NCBI GenBank assembly: GCA_001780165.1
Contig: MFFQ01000124.1
Span: 1-64,000 of the forward strand
Source of the DNA: Candidatus Eisenbacteria bacterium RBG_16_71_46
GTDB taxonomy: Bacteria; Eisenbacteria; RBG-16-71-46
Direction: 5' to 3'
DNA length: 64,000 nucleotides
The notes beneath the pieces were generated by a model. The model was not told the DNA's origin. It made no database searches and was given only the letters and a program-made list of their open reading frames with translations. This document shows positions 43,479-53,160 of the stretch, in pieces. Position numbers and translations under genes: made by a program. The stretch's first letter is position 1; every line of letters starts with the position of its first letter.

Positions 43479-44933
43479 ATGGGCCGCCACCTCCCGACAC
43501 CCGCCACGATTATCTCCGCGCTCATCGGCACGCTGCTGTTGTCCGGATCGGCATTAACTCCCGTGCGTGCCGCAAGCGGGACATTCACCACGACAGTCGA
43601 CAACACGGTCTCCCCGCCGAGAATCGACATCACCTACACGCCCGCGGTGAATTGCGCCAAGGTCCTCCTGAGCCAGACCGTCAAACCGACGCTGAGCGAC
43701 GCGGATGGATCCAATGCCGTCGACTGTCCATTCAAGGACTGGGACGCATACGCAATCAACGACATCACGACCGTGGCCGGCAATACCAGTATCGATCACA
43801 ACTTCTGCGAGAAGGATCACTACTACAACGGCGACGACAATCCTCAGGACAACCTGAAGGGCAATCAGCAGGGAAGCAAGGCGGGTGCGACCGTGGTCGA
43901 CGCGAAGCTGCGGGACAAACCGCACGCCAACGTGCCCAAGAACGGCAAGGACAAGTTCACGGCGGAATTCGAGACCTGCGCCATCTGCGCCGACGACGGC
44001 ACGGTCCTGGGCTGCATGACGTGGAAGTACGAGAACACGAGTGGCGGCGCCGAGAAGATCACGGTGACCGGGGGCGCAGGCGGCAATCCTCCGGCGGATC
44101 CCTCGGCGACCTTTGGAACCGCGGTCACCAAGTTCAAGGACACTCACACCAAGGACGGCAATCCCATCTGCCCGGAGAAAGTGGCGGCGGACGCCAAGAA
44201 GAACCGCGAGGGAGGGAAAACCGTGGACGTCGATCCGATCCTCATCCCTCCCCCCGGCAACGGGGAGGATCCCGGCTACATCATCACCTACGAGGTCCTC
44301 CCGGCCCTCGGACCGTTGGGTTACGCGCTGCTGGCCGGTCTTCTACTTGCAGGGGGGCTGTTGGTGCTCGGCCGGCGGCGAGCGGTCGGACTGGCAGTGA
44401 TGCTCGCGCTCATCCTGATTTCGGGTCTGCCGCGCAGCTTGCAGGCAGCGACATGCGTCTCGTACCCATCCATCGTGGCCGGAAGCCCCACGGAGTACGC
44501 GGACTACGAGATGCGGTTCTGCTGGATCGGGGAGGCGAAATCCAAACCCACGTTCGGCCTCAACGGGGTTTCGCGGACCTTCAACTTCGCGGACTTCGAG
44601 CCGTGCGCGCTTCCTCCCGAAAAGTACGACGACAACTCCAACGTGACGCTGACCCTCTCGAACACGGAGTGGAATGACTTCATCAATCGCCTCGGGTCCT
44701 ACTCGGAGTTCTACGGGTTTGGAACCGTCCCGGGAGCCTCTCTGTCACTTCAGATTCTCAGAGGCACCGGTCCAGGCACACTGATCTACGAGCACGTCAC
44801 GAACAGGACCGGGGCGCGGACGATGCTCCTGCTCCTGATCGACAGCATTTCCCCTGGCAACACCGCCGCGCTCGACCTGACGATCGCGATGAAGAGAATC
44901 TACCTCGGAGACTGCGTGAACTGCGGCCAGTAG
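43479..44933 (+). CDS. secreted Cys-containing protein with internal IPTL-CTERM-like sorting motif and second signal-like segment
   Basis: signal peptide IISALIGTLLLSGSALTPVRAAS; mid-protein LPALGPLGYALLAGLLLAGGLLVLGRRRAVGLAVMLALILISGLPRSLQAATC; SD GGAGAG. Confidence 0.75.
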   Translation: MGRHLPTPATIISALIGTLLLSGSALTPVRAASGTFTTTVDNTVSPPRIDITYTPAVNCAKVLLSQTVKPTLSDADGSNAVDCPFKDWDAYAINDITTVAGNTSIDHNFCEKDHYYNGDDNPQDNLKGNQQGSKAGATVVDAKLRDKPHANVPKNGKDKFTAEFETCAICADDGTVLGCMTWKYENTSGGAEKITVTGGAGGNPPADPSATFGTAVTKFKDTHTKDGNPICPEKVAADAKKNREGGKTVDVDPILIPPPGNGEDPGYIITYEVLPALGPLGYALLAGLLLAGGLLVLGRRRAVGLAVMLALILISGLPRSLQAATCVSYPSIVAGSPTEYADYEMRFCWIGEAKSKPTFGLNGVSRTFNFADFEPCALPPEKYDDNSNVTLTLSNTEWNDFINRLGSYSEFYGFGTVPGASLSLQILRGTGPGTLIYEHVTNRTGARTMLLLLIDSISPGNTAALDLTIAMKRIYLGDCVNCGQ

Positions 44934-45331
44934 GGGCCCGAGAGCCGCTCGCGCGGGCCGGCCACGCAGAAGGCTCGCCAAGAGGGGTCAGCCTTCGCGC
45001 GCGCCCGTCGCGCGCGCCAGGCCAGGCTCGGGGCGGTGTAAGCCCGTCTCGTTCGCGCTGGGCCCGGCGGCCAGCCATTGTGCCGCCGGGCTCCTTCGTT
45101 CGTCCCCACCGTTCCAACAGCGGGAGAGGGAATGCCCGAGACGCTGTGCCGACGGCCGAATCGGGCCGCGGATCCGAATCGGTCCAAGGCTCCAGGTTTA
45201 CATAATAGATATTATGCGACACGCTGATTGGGCGTCCTGGGACGGATCCGGCGGCGGTGGCCGGTGCGCTACACTGGGCCCGCTTCCCGCTCGCGCCTGA
45301 CAAACGCTCGATTCCCTCGAAAGACCACGCC

Positions 45332-46285
45332 ATGCGACCACCGGCTTCGAGCCTCGGCCTCGTCCTCGCGCTCGGCTTGCTCGTCCTGCCCGCCCTGATC
45401 TCCGGCGTCGCCCGGGCCGAAGGTCGCGGCATCCTCGGTCGCTGGGACCTGACGCTCCACACCGCGCACCGCGCGCTGCCGGCCTGGTTCGAAATCGCGG
45501 ACCAGGGCGGCACGCTGGGCATGCGCTACGTCGGCTGGGTCGGCGGCGCGCGCCCGGTGTCCCGGCTCGAGTATTCCGACCGCCAGATCCGCTTCAGCCT
45601 GCCCACACAGTTCGAGCGGCCGGGCGGGACGCTCACCTTCACCGGCCGCTTCAACGGTGCGTGGCTCGAGGGCGAGGGCTCGCTCGGCGGCGGCCCGGCC
45701 TTCCGCTGGACGGCGGTGCGATCACCCGGGCTGGCCCCGAGGCCGCGCCCGCGCTGGGGCGAGCCCATCGCGCTGTTCGACGGCCGCGACCTCGACGGCT
45801 GGTGCCGCCGCCACGAGGGCGGCGAGGCGTGCTGGGGCGTCGAGGACGGCGTGCTCTCGAGCCAGGCGCCGTGCGTGGACCTGGTGAGCCGCCGGCGCTT
45901 CCGCGACTTCAGGCTGCACGTCGAGTTCCGGCTCGCCGAGGGCGCCGACAGCGGTATCCACCTGCGCGGTCGCTACGAGATCCAGCTCAGGGACGACAAC
46001 CGCATGGATCCGGCCGAGGGGTGGCACGCCGGCCTCTACGGCTTCATCGCCCCGGCGAGCGACGCGCGCCGCCCCGCGGGCGAATGGCAGACCTGCGACG
46101 CCACCTTGATCGGCCGCCGCGTGACGGTGGTGATGAACGGCGTCACGGTGATCGACGACCAGGAGATTCCGGGCATCACCGGCGACGCGCTCGACAGCGA
46201 CGAGGGCGCGGCAGGACCGATCATGCTCCAGGGCCGCGCGGGCGGGGTGTCGTTCCGCGACATCACCGTCGTGCCCGCTCGGTGA
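45332..46285 (+). CDS. secreted DUF1080 (3-keto-disaccharide hydrolase-like) protein
   Basis: signal peptide; PIALFDGRDLDGWCRRHEGGEACWGVEDGVLSSQ, RDFRLHVEFRLAEGADSGIHLRGRYEIQL, GEWQTCDATLIGRRVTVVMNGVTVIDD. Confidence 0.85.
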   Translation: MRPPASSLGLVLALGLLVLPALISGVARAEGRGILGRWDLTLHTAHRALPAWFEIADQGGTLGMRYVGWVGGARPVSRLEYSDRQIRFSLPTQFERPGGTLTFTGRFNGAWLEGEGSLGGGPAFRWTAVRSPGLAPRPRPRWGEPIALFDGRDLDGWCRRHEGGEACWGVEDGVLSSQAPCVDLVSRRRFRDFRLHVEFRLAEGADSGIHLRGRYEIQLRDDNRMDPAEGWHAGLYGFIAPASDARRPAGEWQTCDATLIGRRVTVVMNGVTVIDDQEIPGITGDALDSDEGAAGPIMLQGRAGGVSFRDITVVPAR

Positions 46286-46318
46286 GTCGTTGCCGCGCCA
46301 TCGGTCAGGACGGTGTCT

Positions 46319-47146
46319 TCAAGTGTTGTCTAGGGTCATGCACACCTTGGAGTATGCCAGCTGAAACCCCGCGCGGCGCACGTTGCGCTCCGAGTCCGAG
46401 TCGGCGTTGACCTTGACCACGACCTGCGCGCAGCCGAGCGTGCGCGCGGCGTCCACGCGGGCCCGCAGCACCGCGCTCTGCACCCCACGCCGGCGGAACA
46501 CGGGCAGCGTGACCATCGAGAACAGGTGCCCGCGGGTGCGCGAGGCGTCGAGCGCCCCGCCCCCGGCATCCTCCCCCTCCACCCGCGCGAGGTAGCACAG
46601 CACGCCGTCGCGCCGGCAGGCGGTCCGCCCCAGGCGCAGGCCCCGCTCGAACTCGGGACCGGCCTCGGCCCCGGTGAAGCCGTGCGTGACCGTCCGCGCC
46701 CAGCGCTCGTAGTCCTGCGGCCCGACCCGCGCCACCTCGACGCCCGGCGCCGGATCGGCCGCGGCAGGGCCGGCTGACGGCTCGATCTCGAGCGCGTAGA
46801 CCCGCAAGGCGTGCTGGAGGCTGTACCCGCGAGCTTCGAGCATCGCGCGAAGTCCGGGATCGGTCGGGTCGCACGCCTCGACGCGCGGCGGCGACCCGAG
46901 GCGGCGGTAGAACGCCTCGACCCGATCGAGGTCCGCGGGACGCGTCGGCCCGGCGAGCCCGAGTCCCGCGGTGCGGTTGAGCGGGTCGCCCGGGCCGGTG
47001 AAGATCGCCCACCCGCCGGCGACCGCGATCGCCTCGGCCTGGGGTGCGAAGCCGAGCCGGCCCATGGTCCGCACGTAGTCGAGCAGGACGACCGCGTCGT
47101 CCTCCTCGACCGCGCGCGCGATATCCCCCGCCCCCGCCTCGCTCAC
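46319..47146 (-). CDS. GNAT-family N-acetyltransferase
   Basis: GHLFSMVTLPVFRRRGVQSAVLRARVDAARTLGCAQVVVKVNADSDSERNVRRAGFQLAYSKVCM; GTGA overlap with upstream ORF. Confidence 0.8.
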   Translation of the reverse strand: MSEAGAGDIARAVEEDDAVVLLDYVRTMGRLGFAPQAEAIAVAGGWAIFTGPGDPLNRTAGLGLAGPTRPADLDRVEAFYRRLGSPPRVEACDPTDPGLRAMLEARGYSLQHALRVYALEIEPSAGPAAADPAPGVEVARVGPQDYERWARTVTHGFTGAEAGPEFERGLRLGRTACRRDGVLCYLARVEGEDAGGGALDASRTRGHLFSMVTLPVFRRRGVQSAVLRARVDAARTLGCAQVVVKVNADSDSERNVRRAGFQLAYSKVCMTLDNT

Positions 47147-47355
47147 CCCGGCGCGTCCTTGCGCAGCAGCACGATCTGGCCCGCGTGGTAGAGGTGGTGC
47201 ACCAACTCCCAGATCGAGTGCGCCGCGCGGATCGGCCGCGCCGCCGCCTGCGACGCCGTCACCCCCGCGAGCGCCAGACGCACCTCCGGGCCGTGCCACG
47301 CAGGGCCCTGCCACGCCCGGTCCAACTGGTCCACGATCCGTGCGATCTCTCCCAT
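47143..47355 (-). CDS. miniature/internally deleted DinB-family protein
   Basis: MGEIARIVDQLDRAWQGPAWHGPEVRLALAGVTASQAAARPIRAAHSIWELVHHLYHAGQIVLLRKDAPG. Confidence 0.55.
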   Translation of the reverse strand: MGEIARIVDQLDRAWQGPAWHGPEVRLALAGVTASQAAARPIRAAHSIWELVHHLYHAGQIVLLRKDAPG

Positions 47356-47593
47356 CGCCGCCTCCTGATCCCCCGCCCGCGCGAGACCCGCGGCCGCGCG
47401 TCCCGGACGGCGCGCGTCGCGGCTCACCCCCGAGCGTCGCCAGCATACACGGTGCGCGGGCGCGGGGCCGGGACCGGCGCGAGTCGTGAGCGACACCCGA
47501 CCTGCTCGCGTCCCCACCCGAGCCCACCTGCCGCACCCTTCGCCCAGATCCGGGACACCGGCTCGCACCGCCCGCTGCGTGGCACCCCCGGCC

Positions 47594-48970
47594 ATGCGCT
47601 ATGCTCCGCGCGTGCAAGCGATCAATCCCGCCACCGGGGAGCCGCTGGCCCACTACCCCGAGCACGATGCCGCGACCGCGGCGCGGATGCTCGAGACGGC
47701 CGGCGAGGCGTTCATCTCCTGGCGCCGCGCGCCGCTCGCCCAGCGCGCGGTCCTGCTCGGGCGCGCCGCCCAGCTGCTGCGCTCGGGCAGTGCCGGGTTC
47801 GCCCGCACCATGACGCTCGAGATGGGCAAGCCGATCGCCGCCGCGGAGGCCGAGGTCGAGAAGTGCGCCTGGGTCTGCGAGTACTTCGCCGAGCATGCCG
47901 CCGAGTTCCTCTCCCCCACGCCGGTCTCGAGCGACGCGAGGCGCAGCTTCGTGCGCTACGACCCGCTGGGCGTGGTGCTCGCCGTGATGCCGTGGAATTT
48001 CCCGTTCTGGCAGCTGTTCCGCTGTGCGGCGCCGGCGCTGATGGCGGGCAACGTGGTGGCGCTCAAGCACGCCGCCAACGTGCCCGGATCGGCACTCGCC
48101 ATCGAGAAGGTGTTTCGCGAGGCGGGCTTCCCGCCGGGCGGCTTCACCACCTTGTTGGTGCCGTCGCCGGGCGTCGCCGCGCTGATCCGGCATCCCGCGG
48201 TGGCCGCGGTCTCGCTCACCGGCAGCGAGGCGGCGGGTGCGGCGGTCGCCGCCGAGGCGGGACGCGAGATCAAGAAGACCGTGCTCGAGCTGGGCGGATC
48301 GGACCCGTTCGTGGTGCTCGCCGACGCCGATCCCTCGCGGGTCGCGGAGCAGGCGGTGGCGGCGCGCACCATCAACAACGGGCAGAGCTGCATCGCCGCC
48401 AAGCGCTTCATCGTCGAGGAGCCGGTGGCCGAGGCGTTCGAGGCGGCGATGGTGGAGCGCATGCGCGCGCTCCGGCTCGGCGACCCGCTGGACCGCGCCG
48501 TGCAGCTCGGGCCGCTGGCGCGCGCCGACCTGCGCGACGAGCTGCACCAGCAGGTGCGGCGCTCGGTGCGCGCCGGAGCGAGGCTGTTGGCCGGCGGCGC
48601 CGTGCCGGAGGGACCGGGCTTCTTCTACCCCGCGACGGTCCTGACGCGGGTCGTGCCGGGGATGCCGGCGTTCGACGAGGAGACCTTCGGACCGGTGGCG
48701 GCGATCGCGCGGGCGCGCGACGCGGCCCACGCCGTCGAGCTCGCCAACCGCTCGCGTTTCGGGCTCGGCGCCAGCCTGTGGACCGGCGACCCGGCGCGCG
48801 GCGAGTCGCTGGCCGCCGAGATCGAGGCCGGGGCGGTGTTCGTCAACGGCATCGTCAAGTCCGACCCACGGCTGCCCTTCGGCGGCATCAAGCGCTCGGG
48901 CTACGGGCGCGAGCTGGCGCGCGAGGGGATCCGCGAGTTCGTCAACGTGAAAACCGTCTGGGTGGGCTGA
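47594..48970 (+). CDS. NAD(P)-dependent aldehyde (succinate-semialdehyde-type) dehydrogenase
   Basis: QAINPATGEPLAHYPEHD, TLEMGKPIAAAEAEVEKCAW, VMPWNFPFWQLFR, LELGGSDPFVVLADAD, INNGQSCIAAKRF, FGGIKRSGYGREL. Confidence 0.92.
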   Translation: MRYAPRVQAINPATGEPLAHYPEHDAATAARMLETAGEAFISWRRAPLAQRAVLLGRAAQLLRSGSAGFARTMTLEMGKPIAAAEAEVEKCAWVCEYFAEHAAEFLSPTPVSSDARRSFVRYDPLGVVLAVMPWNFPFWQLFRCAAPALMAGNVVALKHAANVPGSALAIEKVFREAGFPPGGFTTLLVPSPGVAALIRHPAVAAVSLTGSEAAGAAVAAEAGREIKKTVLELGGSDPFVVLADADPSRVAEQAVAARTINNGQSCIAAKRFIVEEPVAEAFEAAMVERMRALRLGDPLDRAVQLGPLARADLRDELHQQVRRSVRAGARLLAGGAVPEGPGFFYPATVLTRVVPGMPAFDEETFGPVAAIARARDAAHAVELANRSRFGLGASLWTGDPARGESLAAEIEAGAVFVNGIVKSDPRLPFGGIKRSGYGRELAREGIREFVNVKTVWVG

Positions 48971-48980
48971 GCCGCGCCGC

Positions 48981-51116
48981 TCACGCGCTCCACATCGACG
49001 CTTCGTAGCCGGCATCGGGCACGGTGAAGCGCACCGCGTCGTCACCGGGAATGCTCTCCACCGGCTCGCCCCCGCGCAGGAGCACCAGCACCAGCTCCAC
49101 GGCTTCGCCCGGGGCCAGCCCCAGCGCTACGAACGGCACCCCGAGCTCGAGCACGCTCCCGAGGGCGCACTCGGCACCCTCGACCGGGGCGCCGGCGCGG
49201 CCGTCCATGTCCCAGGTCACCGCGCGCCGCCCCCGGGCGAGGCCGCGCACGGCGAGCCGGCGCGAGTTCGGGGCGAGCAGCTCCAGCACCAGGTCGAGCC
49301 CCGGCTCGGGCGGCCGGTGGGCGGTAAAGTCGAGTCGGAGATAGAGGGCGGTGGCGTCGAAGCCGAAGTGGACCTCGCTCACCCACCGCCGGCTGCGATG
49401 CGTCGCGCTGCCGCTGTCCACCCGGTGCCGGCCCGCGGCGTACCACTCGTAGAAGTCCGACAGGCGCCCGTCGATCTGCGGATGCAGGAAGCCCAGCGGC
49501 TGCTCCCACACTTCGCGCGGGCCGCGCACGCCGAGGATCGGCACCTGGAGCCACCCCGGCACCGGGTGGCCGCTGCGCTCGAAGGCGGCCTGCAGGTGCT
49601 CGCGGAAGATGCGCTCGAACAGCGCCTTGTCGGAGGTGTAGTGGTCCTCCCCCAGCCACCAGAACCAATCCGAGCCCTCGGCGGCATCGATCGCGTGCCA
49701 GGCCTCGGGATGCGATGCCGCGGTCACGCCCGCCTCGACCAGCACCCGCCGCGAGCGCGCCAGCAGATCCCAGGCGCGGTTCTTCTCCGGGTGGCCGATC
49801 CAGATGTGGAAGTCGGCGTCGATCCACGAGCCGGTGTGGAGCGCTTCGAGCCGCGGCAGCGTCCCCCGTTCGGCCAGCACCTGCGACGGCGTGCGCGTGC
49901 GGATGTCGGGCGCGGCCTCGAGCGCGGCGTAGAGCGCGTCGAGGAAGGGACCACCGTCGTTCGCGTAGTACTCCCAGCAGTTCTCCCCGTCGAGGATGAC
50001 GCTCACCACCGGGGGGCCGTCGCCGCGCTGCTCGCGGCCGATGCGGCGCAGGCGCGCGAGGAAATCCGACACCGCCTCCTCGACGCTCCAGCGCTGGTAG
50101 ACGAACCCGATGCGATCCGACAGCTCGTGATCGCGGAAGAAGAGCGCCACGTCCCCGGCGGGCGTGGACACCGCCCACGGGCGGTAGCGCGGGTCACCGC
50201 GCGGGGGCTGCGCCGGCCGCGAGCGCGCGAGGACGCTCTCGTCGCTCGCCAGCCAGCGCAGCCCCAGGCGGGCCGCGATCTCGGCGACTTCGGGACTCAC
50301 GCTGCCCTCCGGCGGCCACATGCCCTGGGGCCGGGAGCCGAAGACCTGCGCGTGGCGCGCGATCGCCCGCTCGATCTGGCGCGTGGCATCCTCGGGGCAG
50401 GCGAACGGCAGCGCGGGCAGCCGCAGGTCGGGCTTCGCCCGGCGCGCGCTCGCGACGTCCACGAGCAGGGGCAGGATCGGGTGGCAGTAGGCGGACTCCG
50501 ACAGCTCGATCTGTCCCCGCTCGGCGAGCGCGCGGTAGGCCGGGATCACTCGCGCCGCCAGCCGCGCCTGCAGGAGGAGCAGCGCGTCGCCGTGCGCCTC
50601 GGTCAGCGGACCCGGCTCGTCGAGCGCCTGCCGCGCCTCGGGCTCGTCGTGGAACATCGGATCGATCCAGGCGAGCAGGAACCAGGCTTCGAGCGCCGCC
50701 AGCTCCGCGTCGCTGAGCGCCGGCGCGGACGGATCGTGGCGCGTCGCGTTCGCCCGATCGCACAGTGCCCGGAAGCGCGGCCAGCGCTGAAGCGCATGCC
50801 GCGGCGCCAGCACGCAGCGCGCCGCGAGCTCGGCGCGCTCCGCCGGCGCGAGCCCGCCCACCGGACGCGCGATGAGCTCCATGAGCGCGTCCGCCGTGGT
50901 GAGGCCGCTCTCGAGCTGGTCGAGCAGCGTGGGGACGAAGTTGAACGTGGCGCGGAGCCCGGGGTGGCGCTCGAGCCGCAGCGCCATGTCGAGGTAGTCC
51001 TTGGTGGCGTGGAGGCGCACCCAGGGCAGCAGGCCCCGCCCATCATGCGGGCCGCGATAGTCCGGCTGGTGGTGATGCCAGAGGAAGATCAGGTCGACGG
51101 CAGGTGTCTCGCTCAA
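48981..51116 (-). CDS. glycoside hydrolase family 57 protein
   Basis: VDLIFLWHHHQPDYRGPHDGRGLLPWVRLHATKDYLDMALRLERHPGLRATFNFVPTLLDQLE; GMWPPEGSVSPEV; WFWWLGEDHYTSDKALFERIFREHL. Confidence 0.9.
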   Translation of the reverse strand: MSETPAVDLIFLWHHHQPDYRGPHDGRGLLPWVRLHATKDYLDMALRLERHPGLRATFNFVPTLLDQLESGLTTADALMELIARPVGGLAPAERAELAARCVLAPRHALQRWPRFRALCDRANATRHDPSAPALSDAELAALEAWFLLAWIDPMFHDEPEARQALDEPGPLTEAHGDALLLLQARLAARVIPAYRALAERGQIELSESAYCHPILPLLVDVASARRAKPDLRLPALPFACPEDATRQIERAIARHAQVFGSRPQGMWPPEGSVSPEVAEIAARLGLRWLASDESVLARSRPAQPPRGDPRYRPWAVSTPAGDVALFFRDHELSDRIGFVYQRWSVEEAVSDFLARLRRIGREQRGDGPPVVSVILDGENCWEYYANDGGPFLDALYAALEAAPDIRTRTPSQVLAERGTLPRLEALHTGSWIDADFHIWIGHPEKNRAWDLLARSRRVLVEAGVTAASHPEAWHAIDAAEGSDWFWWLGEDHYTSDKALFERIFREHLQAAFERSGHPVPGWLQVPILGVRGPREVWEQPLGFLHPQIDGRLSDFYEWYAAGRHRVDSGSATHRSRRWVSEVHFGFDATALYLRLDFTAHRPPEPGLDLVLELLAPNSRRLAVRGLARGRRAVTWDMDGRAGAPVEGAECALGSVLELGVPFVALGLAPGEAVELVLVLLRGGEPVESIPGDDAVRFTVPDAGYEASMWSA

Positions 51117-51159
51117 CGTGATTCCCCGGCGAGCCGCGGCCGCCGCTTGGGACCCGCGG

Positions 51160-51828
51160 TCAGCGGCTCGCGGCCTGGGCCTCGGCGAGCTTCTCGCGGG
51201 CGAGCGTCGCGTACGAGGTCTCGCCGAAGTCGTCCACCAGGCGCTGCAGCGACTTGACGGCCTCGGCCGGCTGACCCATCGCCCGGTAGCAGCGCGCGGC
51301 CGCCATCAGGAATTCCGCCGAGGACTCGCGGTCGAACACGCCCACCAGCCCCGCATAGGTGGTCGCGGCCTCCGGGTACACTCCGTCGCTCTCCAGGGCA
51401 TAGGCGAGGCTGCGGCGCACCGCGTTGGCGAGGATGCCGCGGCGGTTCTTCTTGAGGTAATCGCGGTAGTGCCCGATCGCGCCTTTGAAGTCGCCGCTCC
51501 AGAACGCGTCGTCGCCCGCCAGCCGGGAGGCGTCGATGCCGCTCGGCGTGCTGCCGTACTGCTGGATGATCTGCTTCGCGGTCTCGAGCGAGCGGTCGTA
51601 GCTGCCCTGCCAGAACAGCACCGACGCTTCGGCGAGCCGGCCCGCCGCCGCGTCTTCGGCCGCGGCCCGGGCGCGCAGGGTGAAGAATGCGAGCACCCCC
51701 GCCACGGCGAGCGCGCCGACGCCGATCAGCACCACCCGGCCGAAGCGGCCCCAGAAGCCGGTCACCCGGTCCAGCAGGTCGTGGCCAGGATCCTCCAACC
51801 CGCCGCGTTTCAGCGACTGTAACGTCAA
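51160..51828 (-). CDS. membrane-anchored TPR protein (YfgM-like)
   Basis: single TM VVLIGVGALAVAGVLAFFTL followed by TPR-like repeats. Confidence 0.7.
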   Translation of the reverse strand: MTLQSLKRGGLEDPGHDLLDRVTGFWGRFGRVVLIGVGALAVAGVLAFFTLRARAAAEDAAAGRLAEASVLFWQGSYDRSLETAKQIIQQYGSTPSGIDASRLAGDDAFWSGDFKGAIGHYRDYLKKNRRGILANAVRRSLAYALESDGVYPEAATTYAGLVGVFDRESSAEFLMAAARCYRAMGQPAEAVKSLQRLVDDFGETSYATLAREKLAEAQAASR

Positions 51829-52035
51829 GTTCTACCTCCGATTACGATCTTGCATTAAAGTTCAAAACGAGGCCGCGCCAGCTTCGAGCGCACGAAACGT
51901 ATCCGCTCGCTCGCGGTCCGTCAAGCGCGGGCGTCCGCGCTCCGCCCGCGTGTGGGCGACGTCCCGCGCGACCGCCCGGCATTCCGGCCCGTTCTTTCGG
52001 GCCCGCGCCGGCGCCACCCCGTTCCCGACCGGGAG

Positions 52036-53160
52036 TCACTCCGGCGCGCAGCGCACGCACGCGACGGCCCCGCGCGAGCGCACCAGCATCTCGGCCGGAG
52101 CGCCGCAGCTCGGGCACCCCGGCAGCGCGGGCCGCCCGCGTGCCACGTCCACCCGGCTCGCGACGCGCACGCGCACCGCGCCGGCCTTGAGCTCCTGCTC
52201 GAGGTCCGCGACCGGCCACGACCACTCCTCGATGCCCCAGACGCGCAGCTCGGTGCGCAGCGCCCAGCGCTGCTGCACCTCGGCCGCGCGCCGCTCCCAC
52301 TCCAGCTTGAGGGAGGTGGCATCCCCCTGCTCGAGATCCCCCTCCTCGCCGTTCGAGCTGCGGCGGCGCAGGCGCTCCTCTTCCTCTTCGATGCGGGCCG
52401 AGAAGAACGCCCCCAGCCGCCCCAGCTCGTCGTCGCGCAGCCGGGACACCGCGCGTTCCCATTCGCGCTCGCGCTCGTCGAGCAGCCGCGCGAAGTGCTC
52501 CCGCGCCGCCGCGGTCATCCGCGCGCGCCCGTCGGGATCGAGCGCATCGGCGATCTGATAGAGCCCCTCGCGGGGACGCACCTCGGGAAGGGCCGAGCCG
52601 ATCGCGGTTTCGAGCAGGCCGCCGTCCGCATCGAGCAGGATCACCCACGACTCCTGGGCGGGCAGCCCGCCCCAGCGCGTCACCACGCCGTGGAATGCGA
52701 AGCGTCGCTCGTAACGCACCGGACCGAGGCGCGGCGCGGCCCAGGCCAGGCCGCGCACGCGACACACCGGGGCGAGTCCCTCCGCCGGCGCTCCCGGCAC
52801 CTGGGCCAGCGCGGTGCGCCGCGTCACCAGCGGCTCCTCGAGTGCCGCCTCGAGGATCTTGCGTCCGCCGCCGCTGCCCGGGGCGGTGAACCACGCCCCG
52901 CGCGGCAGGGTCGGGCGCGAGGGATCGAACACCAGCCGCACGCGCTGGCGCCGCCAGCGCCGCCGCAGCGCCGGCGAGAGCTCCACCTCCCAGTCGCCGC
53001 GCGCCGCGTCGCGCACCGTGCAACCGGCGGCTTCGAGCCAGCGCCCGACGAACGCGCGCCACTCCGGGTGCAGGACGGGCGCGGCCGCCGGCGCGGCCGC
53101 GCGCACCGCCGCCGCCGCCGCTCGCGCGCGCCGGCGCTGGGTGGCGGCACTCGCGATCAC
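52036..53160 (-). CDS. uncharacterised coiled-coil protein with C-terminal zinc ribbon, coupled to SNF2 helicase
   Basis: LPGCPSCGAPAEMLVRSRGAVACVRCAPE; central charged helix EEEEERLRRR; 4-nt overlap with helicase stop. Confidence 0.7.
   Translation of the reverse strand: MIASAATQRRRARAAAAAVRAAAPAAAPVLHPEWRAFVGRWLEAAGCTVRDAARGDWEVELSPALRRRWRRQRVRLVFDPSRPTLPRGAWFTAPGSGGGRKILEAALEEPLVTRRTALAQVPGAPAEGLAPVCRVRGLAWAAPRLGPVRYERRFAFHGVVTRWGGLPAQESWVILLDADGGLLETAIGSALPEVRPREGLYQIADALDPDGRARMTAAAREHFARLLDEREREWERAVSRLRDDELGRLGAFFSARIEEEEERLRRRSSNGEEGDLEQGDATSLKLEWERRAAEVQQRWALRTELRVWGIEEWSWPVADLEQELKAGAVRVRVASRVDVARGRPALPGCPSCGAPAEMLVRSRGAVACVRCAPE

Noticed and set aside
46319-49045. 908-aa ORF extending the GNAT frame
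   Set aside because: Only the last 275 codons have acetyltransferase features; the remainder is antisense to the aldehyde dehydrogenase.
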